Assembly: GCA_038049695.1 (NCBI GenBank)
Contig: CP142453.1
Coordinates: 14,217,001-14,281,000, forward strand
Length of the DNA stretch: 64,000 nucleotides
DNA from: Cinnamomum chago
Lineage: Eukaryota; Streptophyta; Magnoliopsida; Laurales; Lauraceae
Reading direction: 5' to 3'
Below, piece after piece: positions 10,469-26,450 of this stretch. The notes beneath the pieces are model-generated. The model was not told the DNA's origin and searched no databases. It saw nothing but the letters and a program-made list of their open reading frames with translations. The translations under genes were made by a program, and so were the position numbers. Numbering within the stretch: the stretch's first letter is position 1; the number at the start of each line of letters is the position of its first letter.

Positions 10469-10772
10469 TGAAATAATATGTGAACAAGGGAGAGGAAGAG
10501 GAAGAATCACAGTGGGAGAAGGTCGTGCCAACACAGAGCATCGACTATCATATTTATATTGATCTGATGCCTTAATCAAGGCTCTAATTAAGTAAAGATT
10601 ACAAATTAGATACAAATCAGAATAACAAAAGAATGGAAAGAATCAATTACATCCTATACATAGAAGGAGAGAAATTTGGGACTACATCTAATTATGTACA
10701 GATTTGTGTATATCCCATGAGTGGGCTTGGCACATGGGCTGGGCCCATGGACTGGGCCTGTAATCTTCTACA
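10469..10772 (-). repeat. copia-1 upstream (5') LTR
   Basis: 304 bp, 301 identical to the partner LTR by my reading. It would carry the element's promoter. It is followed by the target duplication GTGTA at 10773-10777. Confidence 0.93.
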
Positions 10773-10777
10773 GTGTA

Positions 10778-11259
10778 TATATATAGGTTGGGGTTTGGGC
10801 TAGGTACAAGAATACCCTTTTGGTTAACATAGGATTAGGGTTAGAGTCATGGGTAGTTTGGTCTTTAGGTGGGAATCTAGAAGCGTCTCAAGTGGATTAA
10901 CCCCTATAGTAAATACTAATTACTAGTTAGGGCCTCTAACCAATCATCTAACTTAAAAATTATAAAAGACACCCTATTAACTCTATAAATTACAACAAAG
11001 GCCTAATTGGAGAAAATACCTATCTACCCTTACTAATCCCTAATAAATAGTATGATTAGTTATAATTGGCTATTAAATAGTATTCAATCCAAAAGTGAGG
11101 GTCCACAAGGGGTGGGGCCTCACATGGTGTGTGCACTAGCATGGGTGTATATGCGTGAGTGTACACGTGTGAACTTTCATTTGAATTCTTGATGTGTTGT
11201 GGAAATTACTAAGTAGAAAACATATATGTAAACTGTTAACATTCTTTTTTATTTTGCAG
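10778..11259. other. Continuation of the copia-1 target sequence, then intron
   Basis: No coding frame. The end (about 11200-11259) has a polypyrimidine tract and the TTTTGCAG acceptor of the GNAT gene exon at 11260. Confidence 0.5.
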
Positions 11260-15829
<4,570 letters not shown>

Positions 15830-17613
15830 TTCTCTCAACTGTGACAAGTTGCTTGGGTTTTAACAGGCCGCACATTAAAGTTATACTGTATTGCTCGCAA
15901 TCTGCCACATGGTGGTTTTCTTGGGCCTGTTTATAGTTGTATGGAAACTACTAATTAGAAAATATATATATATATTAAATGATTCAAAAGCATTTGAAGT
16001 TATGATTTCTGCGATTATTGAGTTTGTACTTACATTAGGGCCTGTCTGTCTTGATTTGTAATGAATTCCTGTGAGTTTGTACTTTGTAGTGAGGGGGCCT
16101 TCACTGAAGAGGGACGCGGAGGGGAGAAAAGTGAAGGGTGGAAATCTGTAGGAGGCCATCAAAATCTCATGAATTGATTTCATGGGATGAAGAGTGTGAA
16201 AACATTTCCTATGTAAGTGTGGGTATTTTGATGATCCTTGTAATTTGTAAATCTACACCTTTGATCCTTCTAATCTTTTGATAGAAAACTTTTAAGAATT
16301 CATAGATATTCATTACCACCTAGGCAAATGGGCCCTTAAGATTATAAAACTGAGCAATTATAGGTCCTCTACCCATTGATTTGCTTCATATGTGGGCGTT
16401 GAATATCTATAGGTAGTTCCAAATGGTCTGTGATTGTTGAGTAGGCAGGCTATCCAATGGCTTTCAGTGAGAAACATGGAAAATAATTCTTAAACCCTTT
16501 TAATCACTATGCTCTACTAATTTGTAGATGTAAGTGTGGAATTTAGTTCTTTACTTGTTTTGTGTGCTTATGTGCATATTCTTTTTGAGACATCTAAGAG
16601 ATTAGTCAATCCCGTGTTGGTCATTCTGCTCAGCTAATATATAAACATCAGTGTGGGATTTTAGTTCTCTTTTCTTTGTACCAGTGTGCATATTTTCAGA
16701 GAGAGATTAGTCAATCCTGCGACTAGGCTTAAACACTTGCAACTTCAGGCAAACACCACATGAACTTTAATTGTTGGCATTAATTTTCAATTTATCTGAA
16801 CCTCATTTGTTTATCATTTATTCTTCTCTTCAAGGCTGCAAATTGATAATTATCTTCTTCTTCTTTTAATCTTGTTCTACATTGCTAGTTCAACTACCCA
16901 ATACTTTTGATTTGGAGTTTTGGCATATTCTACAAGTAGTTGAATAATGCAGTTTTATATCACATGACTGCCAATGTGCCCTCAAGAATCAACTTTTTTT
17001 TATTTTTTGGGTTCTGATTTGGCGGCTCACAGCTCGCCAGTGCTTTATTTGTTTTTTTAATATAGTGCAAGAAATGGATTCAACTGCATTACATCTCTGT
17101 CCTTTGTTAATTTTTGGTCTTGGGAAAATCTCATGAAAAATTTCAAACTGTTGGATTTCTTGGGGAGGATTGATCAAAGAGAATCAACCAGTTGCCCTGT
17201 ATAGTAGTTTAACCCATGTTGTGTGGTCACTTTAAATTAACTTGATTTTCTTATCATAGTAATCTCATTAGGGACTCCCAAAATGGATAGGAATATCTGG
17301 TCCTACTTTTCATCTTGCAAGCTCTTGATTCTATGGGCATGATCATTTAAATCATTTTGCAATTAAGGTAGGTTTGTGGGAAGTGGGAAGTGTTTTCCAC
17401 AATAATTGAAAATGGTTTGTGGGAGAACGATCTATTTATTTATTTGTTGTATTGGAGAATCTAAGTCATGCACTCTCACACACACTCATGTCTTGAATGC
17501 GAGAGAATGAACTCTGTGTGTTATATATTTATTGTTTCCATTTTCCAAATGTGAGCATTAGGTGGATTTGGACAATCCCAATAGGTAAGAATCATTTTAT
17601 GCAGCCTTGCACG
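15830..17613. other. GNAT 3' UTR and downstream intergenic sequence
   Basis: The 3' UTR begins at 15830. I saw no canonical AATAAA within the next 150 bases, only AT-rich sequence near 15960. A short tandem duplication lies at about 16515-16720 (GTGTGG(A/G)ATTTTAGTTCT...GTGCATATT...GAGATTAGTCAATCC twice, period about 120 bp). No other gene was recognised. Confidence 0.5.
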
Positions 17614-17629
17614 ACAAGTAGTTCATTTC

Positions 17630-20600
17630 CTACCAAACCAAACCGAGCATTTTCCCACTAGGTGGGGTCGGTTATATGGATTTGACGACGCCAATCAAAT
17701 CTGTTTAAGGTCATGTTCTCCGTTAGATCCATATAGGCAAGGTCATGTTTAATAGTTTCTTTCCAACTTCTCTTGGGTCTCCCTCTCTCTCTCTCTCTCC
17801 TACTCCTGGCAATCTCCATGCTTTCACACCTTTTAACGGGTACTTCCGTTGGGCGCCTTCTAACATGGTCGAACCATCTCAGTTGATTTTCTCTCATTTT
17901 ATCTTTAATCGGTGTTATTCCTACTTTACCCATAATCTCCTCATTCCTAATCCTATATCTCCTTGTGATCCCGCACTCCATCTTAGCATTCTCATCTCCG
18001 CAACTTCCATCTTCTTAACATGATTATGCTTTACTGCTTGACACTCTGATCCATATAACAACGCTGGACGTACCGCCACCTTATAATACTTTCCTTTAAC
18101 CTTGATGGGGACTTTTCGATCACACAAGACCCCCGAAGCACTCCTCCATTTGGTCCACCCGGCCTGAATCCTGGGACTTACATCAGTATCAATCTCTCCA
18201 TCTTGTTGCACCATAGATCCAAGGTACCTAAAGTTTTCTTTCTCTACAATCTTTTGTGTGCCTAAACTTACTTCTAAGTTACCAGGTGTTCTACTTTGAC
18301 TAAACTTGCATTCCATATATTCCGTCTTGCATCGACTTAGCCTAAACCATTTTGTTTCTAACGTTTTCCGCCACAATTCTAGCTTAGCATTCACTCATTC
18401 TCTCGTCTTATCCACTAAAACAATATCATCTGCAAATAGCATACACCACGGCACTTCATCCTGAATGTCTTGTAATCTCATCTATAACTACGGCAAACAA
18501 GTACAGGCTTAACGCTGAGCCTTGGTGTAGACCAATCGTGATAGGAAACTCTTTAGTCTCTTTGCCAGTCATTCTAATAGATGTCACGGCTCTATTATAC
18601 ATATCCTTTATCACCTTAATATATGCCACACTATTTTCTTTTCCAGTACTCTCCATAGAACCTCCCTAGGAACCCGGTCATAGGCATTCTCCAAGTCAAT
18701 GAACGCCATATGTAAATCTCTCTGACCTTCTCTATACTTTTCCATTAACCTTCTCAGGAGAAAGATAGCCTCCATGGTTGATCTCCCAGACATGAAACCA
18801 AATTGATTCTCTGAAATGTTTATTGTTCTTCGTAGTATTCTCTCAATAACTCTCTCCCATAATTTCATTGTATGGCTTATCAATTTAATCCGACGGTAGT
18901 TCGCACAGTTCTGAATATCTCATTTGTTCTTGTATATGGGTATAAGAATACTTTTCCTCCATGCATCAAGCATCTTCTTGCTCTTTAGCACTACATTAAA
19001 AAGCTTTGTCAACCAACTTATGTCATTCTCCCCCAAGCACCTCCAAACCTCAATAGGGATACTACCTGGCCCAACCGCTTTTCCATTCTTTATCATTTTC
19101 AATACTTCTTTAACTTCTTCCCTACTAATTCTCTTATAGAACATATGATTCGATTCTTCCCTAGAAATGGTAAGTTGCCCCAATTGTATGTCACTACTAC
19201 TGCTATCGTTAAATAACTTGTAGAAGTAGCTTTTCCAACGCTCTTTTATCTCCTTATCCTTTACTAATACATTTTCATCCTCATCCTTAATACATTTAAC
19301 TTGGTTTAAGTCCTTGGTCCGCCTATCTCTGGCTTTGGCAAGCTTGAATATCTCTCTTTCGCCTTCCTTAGTGTCAAGTCGCCTATATAGCTCCTCAAAT
19401 GCCTTTGCCTTGGCTTGACTAACTGCCTTTTGGGTTTCTCTTTTTGCTTCTTTATACCTCTTCAAGTTCGCTTCATTTCGATCATTTTGCCAAGTTTTAA
19501 AGAACTCTCTTTCAACTCTTATTTTGTCTTGGATGGCCTCGCTCCACCACCATGCATCTTTCTGTGCCAGAGCACCTCCTTTGGATTCTCCTAAGACTTC
19601 TTTTCCTGCCCTCCTAATACACTCTGCTACCTTATCCCACATATTATTTGCACTCTCATTTATCGCCCAAACGTCTTCCTTTAATACTTTTTCCCTTAAT
19701 GCTAGTTGCTTATCACCTTTCAAGTTCCACCATTTAGTCCTTGAGCATCTATACAACTTTTTTCTAGTCCACTTTTGTAGCTGCACATCTATGATCAACA
19801 ACCTATGTTGGGAAGTCAAGCTCTCCCCCGATATAACCTTGCAATCTTTACAAGTTAAGCGGTCTCTTTTCCTAGTTAAGAAGAAGTCAATCTGTGTCAT
19901 TGAGGAGCCTCTCTTATAAGTCACCAAATACTCATCTCTCTTCCTAAAAAAGGTGTTAGTTACCATGAGATCATAAGCCACTGAAAACTCCAAAATATCC
20001 TTCCCTTCTTCATTTCTATTACCGTATCCATGTCCCCCGTGTACTCCTATATATCCATCTACGTCGTCGCGTCCTACATGACCGTTCAAATCTCCTCCTA
20101 TGAAGACCATCTCGCCTTGGGGTATCTCTAGTAGCACTCCTTCCAAGTCTTCCTAAAACTTCTCCTTATGTCCATCTCCTAAGCCCACCTGGGGGGCATA
20201 AGCACTAATTACGTTCACTATCTCTTCTCTTGCAATAATCCTATCTCCATAGCGCTTTACACTAACTATATCTTCCTTTAAGTCCTTGCTAACAACTATG
20301 CCGACCCCATTCCTCGATTTATTAAGTCTCATATACCATAACTTATACCTAGTCCTCTCAATCTCTTTAGCTTTCTATCCCACCCACCTTGTCTCTTGCA
20401 AGCAAGCAATTGCGATTCGTCTCCTTTCCATTATATCCACAACTACTATAAGTTTCTCAGTTAAGCTCCCAATGTTCCACGTACCTAATCTCAGCCTTCT
20501 ATTTTGAACTAGCTTCCTTACCCCCGACACTCGTCCACTGCACCGGGCATCGATGCAGCGGTCATTACTCACTTATCACTGTACTCGGATCATACAGCGC

Positions 20601-20764
20601 GTCGCTAAGTAGGGGATGCCCCCACGAAATTTCATTAGGTCTCAAATCCATAATGAAATCCGACTGAGTATTGTGCTGGCTGTCGGCTACCTAACGCACA
20701 ACCCTCCTCCTTTGTTCGGGCTTGGGACCGGCTATGTCAAGGATACCCCAACATAGGCGGAGTT
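17630..20764 (-). mobile_element. Full-length RTE-type LINE with 16-bp target duplication
   Basis: The element is flanked by exact copies of ACAAGTAGTTCATTTC at 17614-17629 and 20765-20780. Read on the minus strand, it starts with an untranslated head rich in GC, carries an apurinic endonuclease and a reverse transcriptase, and ends in short TTTGG repeats (GGTTTGGTTTGGTAG) rather than poly-A. That is the style of RTE-clade LINEs. Its length of about 3.1 kb also fits RTE. Several stops and frameshifts interrupt the single ORF, so it is inactive. Confidence 0.88.
17658..20572 (-). pseudogene. RTE LINE endonuclease-reverse transcriptase, broken
   Basis: The reading order goes from high to low coordinates. 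The endonuclease starts at 20572 with LRLGTWNIGSLT and LQETRW. After a frame break it continues from 20146 with GGDLNGHVG and TQIDFFL...CKVISGESL. The reverse transcriptase begins near 19150 with NGKAVGPGSIPIEVWRCLGE (the palm/finger entry motif). It continues at 18883 ([20 protein letters not shown], then [16 protein letters not shown]) and 18656 (GLHQGSALS). The catalytic FADD box is at about 18430 (MLFADDIVLVDKT), followed at once by a stop. The C-terminal part (18394-17658) holds the [13 protein letters not shown] and LRWFDHVRRRP segments typical of plant RTE ORFs. At least four breaks separate these pieces. Confidence 0.88.
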
Positions 20765-20780
20765 ACAAGTAGTTCATTTC

Positions 20781-23700
20781 ATGCGAAATGGAATTTCTTG
20801 TGTAACCCCCATTTATATATACGGAAGTGGCTGATTTCAAATGAGAAATAAGCCATGATTTCTTGTGATAAACTTTTTGTGCCTCCCTCTCTCCTCTCTT
20901 TTCAGTTTTGTAACATCTCCAATAACTCCCATTACTTGTAATTCCTCCCACGCTTTTATATTGCCATGGTCAAGGGCATTATAGCCCATAAAAACCTCAC
21001 CAGTGCCTATGAAGAATTTTCTTAACTCTCATCACCACAGGTGGGGTTATCATGACCGGAAAAATCCCTTTTAATTTTTGAAACATTTGCATTGAAGGTA
21101 GGCACTTGCTAGGCAATAGATCCCAATCAAATTATTAGAATGAGGTCGTTAGGTGGAAGTTAACTATGGTTTTCATTCCTTTATAACTGCTGAGGGAAGC
21201 TCCATAAATCAACAAAAATCAATTAATCAGCCAAACGTCAATCAATCAAAGTCCTTCTGAGTGTCAAAACTCTCTCTCTGCCACATATTGGACAAGGGCA
21301 AGGCAGACCTTTCTCCAATACTGGCTAAGCCAGGCCAGATTGATAAAGTTTTATTATGTGATTCCACACCTTTTTGTACTGTGTATTTCATACATATGGT
21401 AGTGATATAGTACTGTGATACTAATTCACATGCCCGGGGAGTTATTCCTCTTTTAAGTTCTTCTAATTGATGTTATGAAAGCTAACTAATCAACAAACAA
21501 CATTCTTATGGAAGCACATTTTAATGTTCACAGCCATGACAAGGAAATTCAACTAATGTTTAAAAGCATCGGTTGAGCCCATTTAATATTTGGTAATCCA
21601 TCATAGGATAGGAGGAATCATAGTGTTTTCTTTTCACTTATTAATAGTGCAGGTGATCACATTTGTTTGAGTTCTTTAGTGAAAAAATGGTGGGTAAATA
21701 AGATCATTTTTATATAAAAATATCACACTTTAAAAGGTGCGAAAGAATCATATATCTCTTGTCTTTAGAAGATGTTTTAACGAAAGGATGAATCCTTGGA
21801 AGTTTTAGTTGATTCGTTAGACTCTAAAGTGCATAGTTCCTTATCTTAAACAGTCATGGATTTTGAGATGGCCGAAGATTTCATATATATAATCTAAAAC
21901 ATGCACAAAACATGCAGCATTTACTCATGTGAAAAATGTGTTTGGAAGCGTGGTATTGTATTTCACATGTGTAAGTTCTATATATGTAAAACTAATATAT
22001 ACAAACGACCCCTATAGTGTCACTTCATACATTCTAAGCATTTTAATATTAAATAAAAAAAGCATTGGGGAAATTGGATTTCCGGTTTGTTTGTCTTCTC
22101 TGCATTGAATGTAAAAGTGGGAATTGCTTATATATAAGTTCTTTATACAAAGGATCGAGTGGGCACCCGGACCCCAAGAATTTCCTGCAAAGAAAGTAGT
22201 GGTTCTTTTTTTCACATATTTCCCATAATCTATGAGGGTCTGAGATAAGAAATTTCATGCATTTGGGTTTGTCATATCTATGAGAATTTTGAAAAAAAAA
22301 ATTATCATGAATTTTGGGCCCACAAAAGTGCAATTATTAGAAAGTAGGAGTTAGATGTTTTTGTATTTCTCCTGTTTTTTCTTGATATTTATTAGGATTT
22401 AAGATAGGTAACTTTAGATATTAGGGTTTATCATTTATATGAGAATATTGAATGATTCATTTCATAAATTGGGAGCCCAAAAAACAAAAACAAAAAATTG
22501 ATTTATAGGATTAGATTTTTTTTTAACTTTTTACGTTTTCTCAAAATCCATGAAAAAATTTAATGCACAAAACTAAATAGTCTTGGGGTATCTTTGTTCA
22601 ATAAAAATGTTGGACAATTTGAATTTCAAATTTAGGGCCCAAAGGAATGCAATAAAATAGAAGGAGGCTGATAGGTAATTATTATCTAATCTCCCATTGC
22701 AGGAAAAGATGAAGTGGGAGTTGTATTGGCGCCTTTTGAGGTTGGATATTTGGAAATTTTTGGGTTGACAATGACATTAGTTTTTTGTGTAAAATCAATG
22801 ACCTTATTTGCGCATCGTTTTCATGTCTCAGTAATGCATGTGATAGGTAAATGAGTGCAAACGAAAATTATGGGTAACAACAATTGACCCCTTAGTATTC
22901 ATCCATTTTATTAAAAGAAACAACTTATTCATAAATATAACATGAAGAAAATCATTATATTGGATTGAATCTCATACACACACACACTCTGTACAGCCTT
23001 ATGATTACTAAGGAAACCACCAAAAAATACACAAGAAAAATCACACTTTAATAAGAAGCCAAGAAATCACTGATCCTAACATAAGAAAGCAGGACGAAAG
23101 GGGGATGCTATATATTCCAAATGTTAAAAGAGATGAGAGAGGATTTCTTCCACACACAGGGAGCCCGACTGCTTACAAGAAACTTACTCCGATCTTCCTA
23201 GATCTTAGAAAGGATTTAACCATGGAGAGGCCTTCTATTGTTAAAAATAAGCCTATTCCTTCCTGACTAAATTACAAAAAGAAAGGGCAATAATAAGGAC
23301 TGCTCCTATAGCCAACCTTGTTTTAGGGAGAGCCACATAGAAGAGGCCAAGTGAGAAATTAGAGCAAGGATAAAAATAGTGGTTGCGACATGTGTAGTGG
23401 CCATTGGCTAAAACGCTGCGTAACGGGCGATATGTAGCGGCATAGCTGTGTAAGTTTTTTAAGTGTTAACTTTTTTTGAATCTAGTGTATCAATTAATTT
23501 TGTGTTTTTATTGGCCACCTCCCGTAGTTTTATTCGGTGTATATGGATAGGAGGGTTTGCATATACCCCTAAGTGTTAGTTCTCTTCTATCCAGAATCAA
23601 GTGTTTCTCGAGTTCAGGACTAAAGGCTCTTGGGCTGGGCTGGAGATCTACCAAGTCATAAAAAATAAAAAAAAATCAATATTTGTGTTTTTTAACTGAT

Positions 23701-24960
23701 TTGGAACCGTATAAGAATGAAGACACCATAAGAAAAGCTATTGAGGAGAATAAATAAAAATATATATATTATAAACTAAAACTACTTGGCTCTATTAGGT
23801 TTTAAACCGTAACGGCGCTATTTTCAAAATAGCATTGTAATGCCCCACCATACACGCATCCATGATATTGTCTGCTTTGGCCCATATGGAAACTTATTCG
23901 CTTTGGCCCACGGGCCTAACGGTTTTGTTTCCGGTGGAATTCAATCCATCAAAAGGCCTCATGCAGGGTAAGGGTGTAGGCTACATATAATCACATTCAC
24001 TTTCCTCTCTATAGTCGATGTGGGACTCCAGGTCTACATGGAAACCCGCCCACAACACGGCCCACACTCGAACTAGTTCATGCTGGGAGAAGCTGAAGTG
24101 GACCCAGAGTATGTTGTAAAGCAAGTACTTGAGCATGATTTCGACCGGTTGTAAAAAATAAAGTAACATTGAAATTTGAAAAATAGGAAATATCAATTTA
24201 TTGCCTTTTTGGATATATTATATAAAGGGATGTGCTCTCACATTCTTATGTGAGATAATGTAGGGGCTCTCACATCCATATCCAATACCAACAACTTAAA
24301 TGTAAGGGTCCCCACTCCGATCTCTCATATAAGCTGAGAGATATCTTTCATAGGAGTATCTCTCTTATATAAATGCTCTCCTGCAACCACAAACAACCTT
24401 ATATGTAATCCACCTCTATGGGGGGCCGGCCACCTTTGATTAGTGCATGCCCCTTCACATTCTCATCCCCCAATGATCTAGCAGTAGGCCCAATTTCACT
24501 TTCATTATACCTGTATCCACCATTGGATTGAATCTCTAAGAAATCTACAGCTAAAACACTACCAAACTTTATTGCTATTCAACCAAGGGCTGAGATGATT
24601 TAATGGGGCTGATTTTGTTGTTGGCCCTTATCCATTATGAGAAATTTTCATGCAACCCAACTCCATTGATTAACAGGTATCTAAGTGGGCCCCATGAGTT
24701 AGACTGTACCTTGCTCTTAGGATAATATTGAGCCTGAGTCGCCAAAAAATGTGTGCATGGGAAAACTTAGGGTAATCATGTAGAGTTAGAGAGATTGAAA
24801 AATCTAATTGTAGTCTATCCACATAAAAATAATAATAATAAAAATAAAGGACCCGGTCATCTTAACCCCTTGATCAACCAGCTATAATTTTTAACCATTA
24901 AAAATGGGTGCAGCATTGATCCAACAACTCAGACCATTTAAACGGGTTGTATACGCACAG
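20781..24960. other. Intergenic, no gene recognised
   Basis: Short frames only, none with a recognisable domain or splice-bounded structure. Apart from the diverged array at 22150-22680, I see AT-rich, low-information sequence. Confidence 0.45.
22150..22680. repeat. Highly diverged tandem array, about 160-bp unit
   Basis: Three to four units share an order of landmarks: CC(A/T)TAATC/AAAATC(C/T)ATGA..., an AAGATA-like tract, (T)GGGTTT(G/A)TCAT(A)TCTATGAGAAT, TTGAA, then AATTT(T)GGG(C/A)(C/G)CCAAAA and GTGCAAT(T)ATTA. Units begin near 22205, 22375 and 22545. The similarity is weak and needs a dot plot. Confidence 0.4.
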
Positions 24961-25180
24961 CGTTTAGAAAACGCACAGTGTGACGATGTGCTAATTGATA
25001 ATGAAATGGATGTTAACGCACGGCCACTAGCGTTTGAAAAACGCACAGTGTGACGATGTGCTAATTGATAATGAAATGGATGTTAACGCACGGCCACTAG
25101 CGTTTAGAAAACGCACAGTGTGACGATGTGCTAATTGATAATGAAATGGATGTTAACGCACGGCCACTAGCGCTTGAAAT
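24961..25180. repeat. 70-bp tandem repeat, just over three near-identical copies
   Basis: ACGCACAGTGTGACGATGTG starts at 24971, 25041 and 25111, an exact 70-bp period. The units also contain GATAATGAAATGGATGTTAA and CGCACGGCCACTAGCGTTT. Copies differ at only a few bases, so the array is young compared with its surroundings. Confidence 0.93.
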
Positions 25181-25350
25181 CGATGTTGACGCACATCCAC
25201 CAAGTCTGCAGCGTTGACTTAAGCATTGTCCTCTTACAGAATGAGTTCGGATCAACATAAATGGATGTGAACGCACATCCACAAGTTTGGACTTTGGAGT
25301 GCTGAATTAAGAATATTGTCCTCTTACAGGACCAGTTCAGATCAGTCACG
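25181..25350. repeat. 82-bp tandem repeat adjoining the 70-bp array, two copies
   Basis: GCACATCCAC occurs at 25191 and 25273. Both are followed by AAGTNTG, then a GTTGA/CTGAATTAAG(A)AT tract, then TTGTCCTCTTACAG and (A/G)(A)TNAGTTC(G/A)GATCA. The unit shares GATGTNAACGCAC with the 70-bp array, so the two arrays are probably related. Confidence 0.8.
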
Positions 25351-25639
25351 GTGCCCGGTTATGAAGGGTTTGTGCCTACATACGATTCTTTGACAATGAG
25401 TGCACCTTGGTGTGCTTAGCATCGTGCCATTTGAATATTTTTATGGTCTCACGAAATAAGGGTATGTATAAATGATTGTTCCAAATTTTATTTTTATAGG
25501 AAGGAATCTCAAAATCTTAACCCGCGAGCATAAGTTTTTTTTTAATAAACAACTTGATGGCACAATTGCTTCTTTTTTCCTGCATTTTCAAGAATATCAT
25601 TTGAAGATTCTAAATCATCTCACTTATCATAAATGTAGG

Positions 25640-26450
25640 CCCTACGTCCACAATCCCAAATGAGGTGGCCCCGCTTTATAATTCTTAGATGTGGGTCACA
25701 TGGCCACAATCACAAATGATGGGCTCCTATTATAAATTCTTTAATGGTGGGACCACATTATAAATCGTTTCTAAAGGTAGGCATCACATTGTAATTTCTC
25801 TAGGTAGGTCCCGTGTCCACAATCATATTTTAACAGTGGCCCCATGTTCAGATTTCTAAATGTAGGTACCACATTGTAATTTTTTAAAGGTGGGTCCCGT
25901 ATTCACAATTAACAAAAAGTACGGCCCCACATTTTAATGATTGCCCCATGTTCAAATTTCTAAATGTGGGTACTACTTTGTAATTTTTTAAAGGTCGGTC
26001 CCATGTTCACAATTAACAAAAAGTATGGCCCCACATTATAATTCCTATAAAGGTGGGCCACATTGTAGATTTTATAAATGTGCTACCCCCATGTTCTAAT
26101 TTTTAAAGGTGGGCCCTGTGTCTACAAATATTATAAAAAATGTGGCTCAACTTTGTAATTCTTAAATATGAGTCACATGGTTTTGTTTACAAAATATGGA
26201 CTCACATTGTAAATCCTATGAATATGAGCCTATATTCTAATTTCTAAAGGTGGATCCCATATTTATATTTACAAAAAGTTGGTCCACATTATAATTCCTA
26301 TAAAGGTGGCCCCACATTATAAATCCAATGGATATGAGTTCCATGTTTTAATTTTTAAAGGTGGGTACCGCGTTGTAACTTGTACAGGTGGGTCTCATAT
26401 ATGATAATAATAGTATTGCAAGTAATAAAAGGTGGGGTCCCACATTGTAA
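25640..26450. repeat. Degenerate short-unit array built on GTGGGTCCCA...GGCCCCACATT
   Basis: About 14 imperfect units of 45-70 bp alternate AAAGGTGGGTCCC(A/G)T(A/G)TTCACAATTA, ACAAAAAGTATGGCCCCACATT and TATAATTC(C/T)TATAAA. The best-preserved neighbours are at 25885-25960 and 25990-26050. There is no coding frame. Confidence 0.75.

Larger units (their letters stand above)
5343..10772 (-). mobile_element. Complete Ty1/copia LTR retrotransposon (copia-1)
   Basis: Two 304-bp LTRs (5343-5646 and 10469-10772) bound the element. Read on the minus strand they start TGTAGAAG and end TTTCA, the canonical TG...CA. The 5-bp target duplication GTGTA is exact (5338-5342 and 10773-10777). A primer-binding site abuts the upstream LTR and a G-rich polypurine tract abuts the downstream LTR. 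The order gag, protease, integrase, reverse transcriptase, RNase H is that of Ty1/copia. I count three LTR differences in 304 bp, so the insertion is fairly recent. A single frame break in the middle of pol is the only coding lesion seen. Confidence 0.95.

Noticed and set aside
20286-20507. Plus-strand frame inside the RTE LINE
   Set aside because: It is the antisense of the endonuclease region.
22012-22333. Minus-strand frame with a PISPMLFLFNI segment like a LINE RT motif
   Set aside because: The likeness is a few residues only and nothing around it supports a reverse transcriptase.
25097-25349. Minus-strand frames over the 70-bp and 82-bp arrays
   Set aside because: Open frames arise from repeated units; no start context or family match.
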